Origin: Candidatus Aminicenantota bacterium
Lineage (GTDB): Bacteria; Acidobacteriota; Aminicenantia; UBA2199
Assembly: GCA_026393835.1 (NCBI GenBank)
Contig: JAPKZK010000139.1
Coordinates: forward strand, 1-43,035
Direction: 5' to 3'
Length of the DNA: 43,035 nucleotides
The position numbers and the translations under genes are program-made. This document shows, piece after piece, positions 25,462-33,226 of this stretch. Below the pieces are notes generated by a model, which made no database searches, was not told the origin of the DNA, and saw only the letters and a list, made by a program, of their open reading frames with translations. Numbering within the stretch: the first letter of the stretch is position 1; each line of letters opens with the position of its first letter.

Positions 25462-26760
25462 ATGAAGGTTGCCCTGATCCAGGCCCGCGGCAACGATCGA
25501 CGCGATTATGGCGCACCGCCCGCTTTCCGCTGTATGAAGCAAATGGCTGAGGCGGAAATCCCCGGCGCAGCGGTGGAGATTTTTTCCGACTACCGTTTGT
25601 TGATCCAATACCAACCCGATATCATCGGTATCGGGTCAGTCACCCCGGTCTTCGACAGCGCCAAATATCTGGCCGGCGTATTCAAAAAAGAACTGGCTGT
25701 CCCCATCCTGCTGGGCGGGTATCATATTACTTTTTTACCGTCGGAAATTAAATCCGGCCCCTTTGATATCGGTATCCTGGGCGAAGGGGAACAAACATTT
25801 TTAGACCTGCTGCGGCTATATCGAGAATACGGCGCTTTCCCCGTGGATATGCTGCGAAAGATTCCAGGGCTTGTTTTTTGTCCGGATGCGGGGCGGGAAC
25901 GAATCGAGTGCACCGCGGCGCGGGATTGCCTGGAATCGCTGGATGTTCTTCCCATTCCCGCACCGGCAATTAACCGGGTCTACCCGAAAGCCGCCGCGCT
26001 GTTTTCCTCACGGGGGTGCCCGTATCATTGCCGGTTTTGCACTTCCACGGAATTCTGGCGAGGAGTGCGCTTCTTTTCCCCGGAACGGATGGTCCGCGAG
26101 ATCACGGAAAACATCCTCCGCCTGGATGTGGAGGAAATTCATTTCCTGGACGACCTGGCCGTGATTCCCAGGGAACGGTTTTTCCGTTTCGCCGAATTGG
26201 TGCGCCGGGAAAAGTGGAGCGGTAGCGTTTCTTTCCATGGTTTTGTACGGGCCAACCTGCTGGATGAGGAAATAGTCGGGGTCATGAAAAGCATCAGTTT
26301 CAATTCCGTTCGTTTCGGGGCGGAAAGCGGTTCCGACCGGGTATTGAAACAGTACAAACCGCAGTCCAGCGCGGCCTTGAACCAGCGGGCCATCGATCTG
26401 GCTGTCCGGGAGGGAATGCGGGTTAGCGCCGCCTTTATGGTGGGGTTTCCCGGCGAAACCGAAGCGGACCTCCTGGCCACAGCGGATTTTATTCGGCGCA
26501 ATCGTCCGCCGCTGGAAGACGGCGGGTTCTATCTTTTCCAGGCGTACCCGGGCAGCGCGTACTGGAATGAACTACCCGTGGAATTGCGCCCGACTTTCGG
26601 CGTTGACATTCCCTGGAACCGCTTGAACCTGGATTTCCGAAACCCGGATTTCGACCCGGAACATTTCCTGTATTTCAACGAGAATGTTTTACCGCGGTCC
26701 CGGTTCCTGGAGATACTGGGTTCCGGTATTTTCCCGCAAGAATGGCCTGGTAAAATATAA
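25462..26760 (+). CDS. Cobalamin-binding-domain radical SAM enzyme
   Basis: I chose ATG 25462 (GGAGAGG just upstream) over a GTG at 25426 that lies inside a repeat; 432 residues. Residues ~1-125 are a B12-binding-like Rossmann domain (DIIGIGSVTPVFDSAKYL, LLGGYHITFLPSEI, ILGEGEQT). The radical SAM core begins with SSRGCPYHCRFC: Cys186, Cys190 and Cys193 bind the 4Fe-4S cluster. FGAESGSDRVLK and MVGFPGETEAD are standard later motifs. Enzymes of this class methylate or rearrange unactivated carbons. It heads the operon that continues with a 53-residue peptide, a propeller, methyltransferases and glycosyltransferases. The substrate may be the peptide or a polysaccharide/lipid. Confidence 0.88.
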   Translation: MKVALIQARGNDRRDYGAPPAFRCMKQMAEAEIPGAAVEIFSDYRLLIQYQPDIIGIGSVTPVFDSAKYLAGVFKKELAVPILLGGYHITFLPSEIKSGPFDIGILGEGEQTFLDLLRLYREYGAFPVDMLRKIPGLVFCPDAGRERIECTAARDCLESLDVLPIPAPAINRVYPKAAALFSSRGCPYHCRFCTSTEFWRGVRFFSPERMVREITENILRLDVEEIHFLDDLAVIPRERFFRFAELVRREKWSGSVSFHGFVRANLLDEEIVGVMKSISFNSVRFGAESGSDRVLKQYKPQSSAALNQRAIDLAVREGMRVSAAFMVGFPGETEADLLATADFIRRNRPPLEDGGFYLFQAYPGSAYWNELPVELRPTFGVDIPWNRLNLDFRNPDFDPEHFLYFNENVLPRSRFLEILGSGIFPQEWPGKI

Positions 26761-26772
26761 TCCTTTTTCTTT

Positions 26773-26829
26773 TGTCACGTCTTGAAAAAAAAGGTTAAAC
26801 GTGACATGCAGATATCATCATGATATAAC
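26773..26829 (+). promoter_or_regulatory. Predicted promoter with inverted-repeat operator before the 53-aa peptide gene
   Basis: TGTCACGT (26773-26780) and its exact complement ACGTGACA (26799-26806) flank 18 bp. The second arm overlaps a -35-like GTGACA (26801-26806), followed after 17 bp by TATAAC (26824-26829). Start-site spacing fits the RBS at 26841. It could alternatively be a transcribed hairpin. Confidence 0.5.
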
Positions 26830-26853
26830 GATCTTGTACAAAAGGAGGATTTT

Positions 26854-27015
26854 ATGCGTGACACTTTTCTTGCCTGGCGCGAGCAGGTTTTAAAAAGCCT
26901 GGGCGGTCTTCCTGCCCCGGAAGTAAAAAACGAATTAGTTGAGCGGGGTAAATTGATCGCCGTACTTCGTGGAAATACTTATTTCTCACATCCAACCCTG
27001 GTTTATGGGACATAG
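26854..27015 (+). CDS. Small 53-residue peptide, candidate modified-peptide precursor
   Basis: A perfect AAAGGAGG (26841-26848) sits 5 nt before the ATG at 26854. The product starts MRDTFLAWREQVLKSLGG, an amphipathic helix, continues LPAPEVKNELVERGKL, and ends in the short aromatic/Ser/Thr tail GNTYFSHPTLVYGT. It has no Cys, no signal peptide and no membrane segment. Helical first part plus a short hydroxyl/aromatic tail, next to a cobalamin-type radical SAM enzyme (93 nt upstream) and a beta-propeller (downstream), is the layout of some ribosomally made, modified peptides. I know no matching family; it could equally be a small regulator or a decayed gene remnant. Confidence 0.6.
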   Translation: MRDTFLAWREQVLKSLGGLPAPEVKNELVERGKLIAVLRGNTYFSHPTLVYGT

Positions 27016-27071
27016 CCTCTTCCCGTTCATCCGCAGCCCTTTTCTTTAAATCATAATGACTTAAATTCCCC

Positions 27072-27101
27072 TTGACTTTTATACTGCTTTTGAAATATCA
27101 T
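27072..27101 (+). promoter_or_regulatory. Predicted promoter of the propeller gene
   Basis: TTGACT (27072-27077), 18-bp spacer, TATCAT (27096-27101), leaving an 85-90-nt leader before ATG 27195. The -10 match is imperfect. Confidence 0.4.
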
Positions 27102-27194
27102 TTATTTTGAAGTAGTTTCAATGCAAACACCAACTTTTTTCTTCAGTGCCCGGCGCTCACCCCAGGGGCGGAAGCCTGTAAGGCATTATTAATA

Positions 27195-28046
27195 ATGGAA
27201 ATCTCAGAAATTAATAAAAAAACAGCGGAACTCAAAGCCCGCTATGAGTTCCGGAAAGAAAAAAATATTCCCATGCCGGGCATGCCCTACTGGCTGGAAA
27301 AAAGACAGGACAATACCTTCTGGGTTTCCTTGCGGGGGAAAAACAATACAACCGTTTACCGGGTGGAGGACCACGACCAACAGTACCTCACAGGAGAAGG
27401 CATCTCGATGGAGGGCTTTAATTACGGCGCTTTTACTTTTCACCATGACAGGTTGATCTCCATCCGGCAAGGCGATATCGCGTCCTTCGATATGAAAGGG
27501 AACTGCCCGGAAATCCTGCGCCGCATCGATAACGAGAAACTGACCTGTATCCGGTTCGTCCCGGGGCTGGGATGTTTTTTACTGGTCAACCTGTCGCGCC
27601 AGCGCCTGGAAACTCTTTCGGAAGAAGGGAAAAGTGAAGTTTTTTTCTCTTACCCGGCTGCGCCGAGGGGCAGCGTTCCTTTATACGCCATGACTTACTG
27701 GGAGCAGGGGCGGGATTATATCCATGTCATCGGGCTCGGCGGCGATCAACTGCTGCGCATCGATTTATCCGGTAACCTGGTCGAGTCATTTACATTGGAA
27801 CGGAAAGGGGGCTGGTTCGGTCTGGCGGAAGACCACCACGGCAATTTGTTTTTATCCAACCGCGAAACTGCCTCTGTCAGTAAATTGGACCCTTCCGGCA
27901 ACCCCATCTTTACCGCCCTTTTGCCGGGAATGGAGCAAGCGGCCTGCGGCATCGGCTTCATTGCCCTGGACCGGGAAAAATACAGGCTTTATGTGTGCGA
28001 TCAGAAAAAAAATAGGATATTGCTGTATCAAATCAATTCGTTATAG
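27195..28046 (+). CDS. NHL/SMP-like beta-propeller protein (283 aa)
   Basis: The sequence is a set of four-stranded blades with the usual spacing (ITTYVHxxGLGGDQLLRIDLSGN-like turns: GLGGDQLLRIDLSGNLVESF, NRETASVSKLDPSGNPIFT, LYVCDQKKNRILLYQI), consistent with a six-bladed propeller. There is no signal peptide, so it is probably cytoplasmic. No metal or active-site pattern can be assigned. It lies between the 53-aa peptide and the methyltransferase genes. The larger propeller/TPR protein at 18446 has similar blades but no close end-to-end similarity. Possible roles: scaffold or substrate-binding subunit of the operon's enzymes. No Shine-Dalgarno is obvious before this ATG. Confidence 0.75.
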   Translation: MEISEINKKTAELKARYEFRKEKNIPMPGMPYWLEKRQDNTFWVSLRGKNNTTVYRVEDHDQQYLTGEGISMEGFNYGAFTFHHDRLISIRQGDIASFDMKGNCPEILRRIDNEKLTCIRFVPGLGCFLLVNLSRQRLETLSEEGKSEVFFSYPAAPRGSVPLYAMTYWEQGRDYIHVIGLGGDQLLRIDLSGNLVESFTLERKGGWFGLAEDHHGNLFLSNRETASVSKLDPSGNPIFTALLPGMEQAACGIGFIALDREKYRLYVCDQKKNRILLYQINSL

Positions 28047-28123
28047 TCCCCGAAGGGGGCCGCTTCCATTTATAATTTGTCATTAATAATTAATAATTTA
28101 TAATTAAAAAAGGTTAATTCTCA

Positions 28124-28609
28124 ATGAGATCCGATAAAATCGAACTGGGCGCCGGGGCAAATCCTACGCCGGGGTATTTTCACTGCGATATCCGGCGCCA
28201 CCCGCATATCGATGTGGTATGCGATTCCCGGTCCCTGCCTTTGCGGGAAAACATGTGCACCGAAGTCTATCTCCGCCACCACCTGGAACATTTCACGGAA
28301 AGCGAAGCGGAATGGGTGCTGAAAGAAATCCTGCGGGTGCTGCGTCCCGGGGGCCGGGTTTATATTATCGTACCCAATATCGATTTCCATATGCGCCAGT
28401 TTTATGACGGCGACCGCCGCTGGGCCATGGCCGGGTTCTGGGGCTGGCAAAACAATGATTACGATATCCATAAATGGGGCTATAATTTCGAGGTGTTACA
28501 GGAAAAACTGGCCGGCGTTGGGTTTATTAATATTACTAATTTTACGGCGGCGCCGGGGTCCAGGGAAAACGATGAAAAACACCTGGAAGTTAAAGCGGAA
28601 AAGGTTTAA
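28124..28609 (+). CDS. SAM-dependent methyltransferase (short, type-11-like)
   Basis: 161 residues. Motif I is IELGAGANPTPGYFHCDI near the N-terminus, and motifs around SRSLPL and LRHHLEHF follow. The conserved VLRPGGRVYIIVPN strand is at ~65-78. The length is that of the compact Methyltransf_11-like proteins found inside surface-glycan clusters, which lack an N-terminal cap. It is probably an O- or N-methyltransferase acting on a sugar or lipid-linked intermediate. The next gene, also with a methyltransferase domain, begins 5 nt after its stop. Confidence 0.82.
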   Translation: MRSDKIELGAGANPTPGYFHCDIRRHPHIDVVCDSRSLPLRENMCTEVYLRHHLEHFTESEAEWVLKEILRVLRPGGRVYIIVPNIDFHMRQFYDGDRRWAMAGFWGWQNNDYDIHKWGYNFEVLQEKLAGVGFINITNFTAAPGSRENDEKHLEVKAEKV

Positions 28610-28613
28610 AGGT

Positions 28614-30692
28614 ATGGCATTAGAAAGACAGACGGTTAAAGAGTTGCATGAGGTTCGCAGCGACCACCTGGGGCGGTATCTTAAAGCGGCGGGGTATCTC
28701 GAACCCAATTGGTCGGTATTGGACCTGGCCTGCGGCTGCGGTTACGGCAGCTTTATCCTGGCCGGTCATGCCCGAAAAATCGCGGCCGTGGACCGCAGCC
28801 CGGAAGCCGTCGCGTGGGCCAAAACTTATTTTCATAAACCCAATATCCAGTGGTTTCAATCCGACTGGAACGATTTTGAATATGGGGAAACCTTTGACGC
28901 GGCGGTCTGCCTGGAAACCGTGGAACATGTCAAAGATGACCGGGGGCTTTTGAAAAAACTTCACGGCTGCTTGAAACCCGGCGGGATATTGATCCTTTCA
29001 ACCCCCAATGAACAGCTCATGCCCTATAATAAAGATGAACCCTCATTCCATGTCAGGCACTATACCCCGGATAAAATCCAGGCTATTTTAAAGGAATGCG
29101 GTTTTACCGTGGAAGAGATGGCGTTCCAGGACGATGAGAACTCGCTGGAATTTTCTCCCTATGAAGGAAGATTTCTCTTCATTAAAGCCGGGAAAATGGC
29201 TAAAATGATGGAAGTAAAAGAAGAGAATGAACCGAAAGAAGCGAAAAAAACAATTCTTTTTGCGGCCAATTGGGAATGGAATGCCGGGTGGCAAAAACGG
29301 GTCGGCGTGGTCTTCCGCGCAGGGGGAATCGAACCCCATTTCCTGACCGATGAAGCGGAAGTATGGGCGGATTTGTACCGCGACTACGATGATAACGTCC
29401 ATTATATCGATGCCCGGTGCAGCGCCGCCGACCAAAAAAACCTCTATTATTACCGGAAAATTCAATCCCTGGTACGCAGGCTGCGACCCTCCGCGCTGGT
29501 TCTCTGGAACGGGTACGGTTACCTGCTGACCGACATCGCCCGGCAGATCGGCGAAACGGAAAATATCAACCGGGTATTCCTGGAACTGGGTTTCTTCAGG
29601 AAACATCCCTCGTCGTTGATCGTCGATGCCGATGGGGTCAACTTTCGTTCGCAAAAATTAAAATATTTTTCCGTTGACAACCCAATCATGAACGCCGGTA
29701 CAGGGGAAGCCATCGCCGCCTGGAAAACACGGGCGCTGGAAGCTTCCCCTGCCGTTACGTCGTTGCCGGACGCCTATGTCTTTTTCCCGCTGCAGGTCCA
29801 TGACGATACGCAAATCTATTATCATTCCCCCCATTTCAACTCCGTCCAACAGGCCCTGGCGCGGGTGGCGGAAGCAATGCCCAATGATATCCCCCTGGTG
29901 ATTAAGCCCCACCCGGTGGATATGGCCAGGTATGGACTGGATGTTTACCGGGCCTGTCTCAGGCCCCATGATATCATTGTCCCGGTGGAGGAAAATATCT
30001 ATCGACTCATCCGCGGGGCCAGGGGAATAATTACCATTAATTCCGCCGCCGGTTTCGAGGCCCTGGTCTTTCATAAACCCGTGTTGGCGCTGGGGAATGC
30101 TTTTTATGGCGGGAAAGGATTAACCGTTGACTACCGGGGCGAAAACCTGGCGGAAAAAATCAAGGCCATGCTGGCTTTCACTCCCCCCACCGAAAAAATC
30201 GATCGACTGATTCACTATATATTAAAGGAGTACTTGTTTGTTTATCACGGCGATGTGGTCAAGGGAGAAATTAACCAAAATGATATTTCCCGCCTGGCAA
30301 ACCGCATCGCTTGCGAAGCGGGTTTGTCCCTTTCCCTCAGCGCCGGCGATGACCCGGTAAAAGCCTGCCCCCGGGAGACCGGTGGAATATTGGATCAATA
30401 CCGGTTGGCTTCGGAACTTGAACAAAAAGGAAATCTCGACGAAGCCCTCGATTTGTTTGCCCATATCATGGAAACAGCCGTGGAACCGTCAATAAGGCGG
30501 CAAATATACGGCGGCGCTTATTTTCACCGGGGCGATATCCTCCTAAAAAAGGGAGAAAAAGCCCAGGCCGTGGAAATGTTTAAGAAAACACTCCGCTATA
30601 TTCCCGATCACCAATTGGCGAAACAGAAATTGCTGGAAATTGTTGCCACGGACGAACACGGACGGACACGGACAAAAATACATAAAATATGA
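28614..30692 (+). CDS. Methyltransferase - KpsC/KpsS-like transferase - TPR fusion protein
   Basis: 692 residues from ATG 28614, 5 nt after the previous stop; an earlier in-frame start at 28404 would overlap that gene and is unlikely. Residues ~1-195: class I methyltransferase (VLDLACGCGYGS 35-46, LKPGGILILSTPN). ~210-565: capsule-synthesis GT-B-type domain with QVHDDTQ (394-400), KPHP (431-434) and NSAAGFEAL (476-484), landmarks of the KpsC/KpsS beta-Kdo transferase family. ~597-676: TPR tail GAYFHRGDILLKKGEKAQAVEMFKK, shared with the next two genes. The last ~14 residues (TDEHGRTRTK) are encoded by a dispersed repeat. Predicted to extend or cap a capsule-like glycan and methylate it. ATGA overlap with the next gene. 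Confidence 0.85.
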   Translation: MALERQTVKELHEVRSDHLGRYLKAAGYLEPNWSVLDLACGCGYGSFILAGHARKIAAVDRSPEAVAWAKTYFHKPNIQWFQSDWNDFEYGETFDAAVCLETVEHVKDDRGLLKKLHGCLKPGGILILSTPNEQLMPYNKDEPSFHVRHYTPDKIQAILKECGFTVEEMAFQDDENSLEFSPYEGRFLFIKAGKMAKMMEVKEENEPKEAKKTILFAANWEWNAGWQKRVGVVFRAGGIEPHFLTDEAEVWADLYRDYDDNVHYIDARCSAADQKNLYYYRKIQSLVRRLRPSALVLWNGYGYLLTDIARQIGETENINRVFLELGFFRKHPSSLIVDADGVNFRSQKLKYFSVDNPIMNAGTGEAIAAWKTRALEASPAVTSLPDAYVFFPLQVHDDTQIYYHSPHFNSVQQALARVAEAMPNDIPLVIKPHPVDMARYGLDVYRACLRPHDIIVPVEENIYRLIRGARGIITINSAAGFEALVFHKPVLALGNAFYGGKGLTVDYRGENLAEKIKAMLAFTPPTEKIDRLIHYILKEYLFVYHGDVVKGEINQNDISRLANRIACEAGLSLSLSAGDDPVKACPRETGGILDQYRLASELEQKGNLDEALDLFAHIMETAVEPSIRRQIYGGAYFHRGDILLKKGEKAQAVEMFKKTLRYIPDHQLAKQKLLEIVATDEHGRTRTKIHKI
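30646..30673. repeat. CACGGACGAA-type direct repeat forming the 3' end of the fusion gene
   Basis: Three to four CACGGAC words 6-10 bp apart, the complement style of the GTCCGTG/TTCGTG repeats elsewhere in the window. They encode residues ~678-687 of the Kps-like fusion protein. Confidence 0.6.
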
Positions 30693-33226
30693 AAACACTT
30701 ATTTATGCCCCGGAGTTCCCTCCCCTGGGCCGTTCAGGCGGAAACCAGGCAGCCTATGCCGCGGCCCGTTATCTCTGGGAACAAAACCCCCACGAACTCT
30801 TTGTCTTTTCAGCCGGACCGGCCTGGTATTTGCCCCAATATGAATTAATCCCCCAGGTGAAACGTTTCCCCATCGATTTCGATCGGGCGTTTGGCCAAAA
30901 CATCCTCTTTCAATTGTTTGACAGCGCCTTTGAAGATGTCTTCATGGAAGCGTTTTATAAAATTAAACCCGACGTCTTTATTTTCCAGGACCTGTTTAAT
31001 ATTCCCGCCCACATCATTGCCAGGATCAAAAAGGAAACCGACATACCCATCGCCATTGTCCTGCATAACCTGTACCCCTTTTGCCAGAAGTTGCATCTCT
31101 TTCGCTATCCGCCCTGTGAAGTAGGTTTGTGCAATGGACTCCACGACAGCCGGGAGTGCTTGTGCTGCTTGAGCGATAATTATTACCGGGGACTAAAACT
31201 ACACGACGTGGAAGAGAAAGAATTATTACGGTTTTCTCAGCAGCGGCGCCGGTATTTAAGCTGTATTTACCGGATGGCCGACCGGTTGATTGCGCCTTCC
31301 CAATTCATCAAAGATATCTACGAAAAAGCCCTTGAAAAACCGGTTCACTTGGTTAGAAACGGCGTCCTCCCCTTACCGCTTCCTTTATCTGCGCCTGGGG
31401 ATAAAAAACGGGCGCTTCACAGTCCGCCGGTTTTTGCCTTTATGGGACAGGCCGATTTGGCCAAAGGAATATTCGTCGCTTTAAAAGCTTTTTCCGCCTG
31501 TACAAATAACAAGGCGAAATTCCTGGTATATGGGGAAATTTCCCCGCAAACACCCCTGCCTCCCGTGTCTATTTTAAAATCGTCATTAAACAACATCGAG
31601 TTCCGTGGCCCCTATAAACAAGAAGACCTGCCGCGTATTTATCAAGAAATCGATGTCGCCGTCCTGCCCTCTTATTTCGAGAACTATCCCACCGCCATCC
31701 TTGAAGCTTTCCATTACCATACCCCGGTCATTGCCTGCCGCACCGGAGGCGTTCCAGAATTGGTGACCCACGACACAAACGGTTTACTCTTTGCCCCGGG
31801 AAATTGGCAAGAACTCTTAAGGCATATCGAAACGCTGTCCGCGAACCGGGAAGCCATTTCTCGTTTGCAGAAAAATATCCTCCCTCCACGGGATTACCGG
31901 GAAATGGGCCGGGAATTAGAAGAAATTATAGCCGGTATATCCCTTGATAAAAGCATCCACCAGTCCCTGCGGCAGTTGGACGACCTTGAAAAAGAATTAA
32001 AGAGCGCTGCTTTTTTGCCGAAGAGAAATTTTTATGCCCTGTCGCGGGATTTTAAGCAGGATAAATTGAGCGACCCCGCCGCGCTGGTTAAAATGCAGCG
32101 AAGACCCTATTCCCCCATGGACCTTTTAATCGAAAGGCATATGAAAAATACCTCGCTGACAAATCTTTTGCTGAGGAAAAAGCAAAATCCCGCGACAGCG
32201 GGAGATTATTTTGCCTGGGCCGCTTATTTCCTCGAATCCGGCGATCCTTCCACCGCTTTAAAAATGTTTCACCGGCTGCGGCAATATGGACCTTTCTTTC
32301 CCCAGTATCCCCGGGTGTTAATCTTTTTAGGAGAACAGGCGCGGGGAAAAAATGGGGACAGGCTTATAAAAGAAGGCATGGCCTTATTGGCCGCCAAAGA
32401 CAGCCCGGACTTAAACGATTTACTGGTATTATTCGAAAAGAATTTGGACATGGGGCAACAGGACGAAGCCCGCCAATGGCTGGAAAAATTGCAGCGCTAT
32501 GAATCGAATTACCCGGATTATTGGATTGGCGCTTGCTTTCGCTTTGCCGATCATTTGCGTTTTCATGATCAACCCAATTGGGAAACCTGGATCAACAAGG
32601 GCATTCAAACCTTGTCGGCGTTGGAGGTCAGCGGCCCGTTGACTCTTTCCCGGGTTATCCAGGCGGAATATTGTGAATCATTGCTGGGCCATGCGGAGGA
32701 GTCCGCCGCCTGGGGAAAGCGCAGCGAAGAAACGGCCCCCTGGCTTGAGACATCCAATTGCGAAAAGTTATGCCGCGAATTCGCCGATTTCGGCTCCCCG
32801 CAAACCCCGGATGTGGCCGGGGAAATACCGGGCGACCCTCAATTACGAAGTATGGCCTTATTTCTTTTCAAACACAGCGAACATGTCGCCGGGCCGGAGG
32901 GAAACCGTATGCGGCTGCAGGGAGCGGCCTGTTTATCCCTGGTTCGAAAAAAAGCGACCCTCGATTATTATTGGGCCGCATCTCTTCTTAAACGAAACGG
33001 GCAATTGGACCAGGCATTAAAATTGTTCAATCGGGTGTCCCAGAGGACAAATACGGCCGATAGCAAAATAAGGGCCGGTGCGTATTATCATAAAGCGGAG
33101 ATTTACTGCAACCGGTTAAATTTACGGCAGGCCAGGGATTGTTTAGGGAACTGTTTGGGTTGCGAACCCCGGCATAAAAAAGCAAGGGAGCTTTTACACA
33201 GGATCGAGAGAGGAAGTAGAACGTGA
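30689..33226 (+). CDS. GT-B glycosyltransferase (GT4-like) with long TPR tail
   Basis: 845 residues; the ATG overlaps the previous stop (ATGA). Residues 1-~410 are a GT4-like domain: PEFPPLGRSGGNQ N-terminal loop, HNLYP, and SYFENYPTAILEA (Glu331 and Glu339, the E-x7-E donor motif) followed by ACRTGGVPEL. A cysteine cluster at 132-160 (Cys132, 143, 148, 157, 159, 160) probably binds a metal, a feature known from some GT4 enzymes. ~480-845 are helical TPR-like repeats ending in GAYYHKAEIYCNRLNLRQARDCLG. Cytoplasmic or membrane-peripheral, retaining transferase; donor and acceptor unknown. Confidence 0.85.
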   Translation: MKTLIYAPEFPPLGRSGGNQAAYAAARYLWEQNPHELFVFSAGPAWYLPQYELIPQVKRFPIDFDRAFGQNILFQLFDSAFEDVFMEAFYKIKPDVFIFQDLFNIPAHIIARIKKETDIPIAIVLHNLYPFCQKLHLFRYPPCEVGLCNGLHDSRECLCCLSDNYYRGLKLHDVEEKELLRFSQQRRRYLSCIYRMADRLIAPSQFIKDIYEKALEKPVHLVRNGVLPLPLPLSAPGDKKRALHSPPVFAFMGQADLAKGIFVALKAFSACTNNKAKFLVYGEISPQTPLPPVSILKSSLNNIEFRGPYKQEDLPRIYQEIDVAVLPSYFENYPTAILEAFHYHTPVIACRTGGVPELVTHDTNGLLFAPGNWQELLRHIETLSANREAISRLQKNILPPRDYREMGRELEEIIAGISLDKSIHQSLRQLDDLEKELKSAAFLPKRNFYALSRDFKQDKLSDPAALVKMQRRPYSPMDLLIERHMKNTSLTNLLLRKKQNPATAGDYFAWAAYFLESGDPSTALKMFHRLRQYGPFFPQYPRVLIFLGEQARGKNGDRLIKEGMALLAAKDSPDLNDLLVLFEKNLDMGQQDEARQWLEKLQRYESNYPDYWIGACFRFADHLRFHDQPNWETWINKGIQTLSALEVSGPLTLSRVIQAEYCESLLGHAEESAAWGKRSEETAPWLETSNCEKLCREFADFGSPQTPDVAGEIPGDPQLRSMALFLFKHSEHVAGPEGNRMRLQGAACLSLVRKKATLDYYWAASLLKRNGQLDQALKLFNRVSQRTNTADSKIRAGAYYHKAEIYCNRLNLRQARDCLGNCLGCEPRHKKARELLHRIERGSRT

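Noticed and set aside
27120..27191. 23-codon upstream frame before the propeller gene
   Set aside because: No ribosome binding site and no recognisable leader-peptide pattern.
28404..28613. In-frame N-terminal extension of the Kps-like fusion
   Set aside because: It overlaps the upstream methyltransferase in another frame and adds a composition unlike the family. ATG 28614 begins the recognisable methyltransferase domain.
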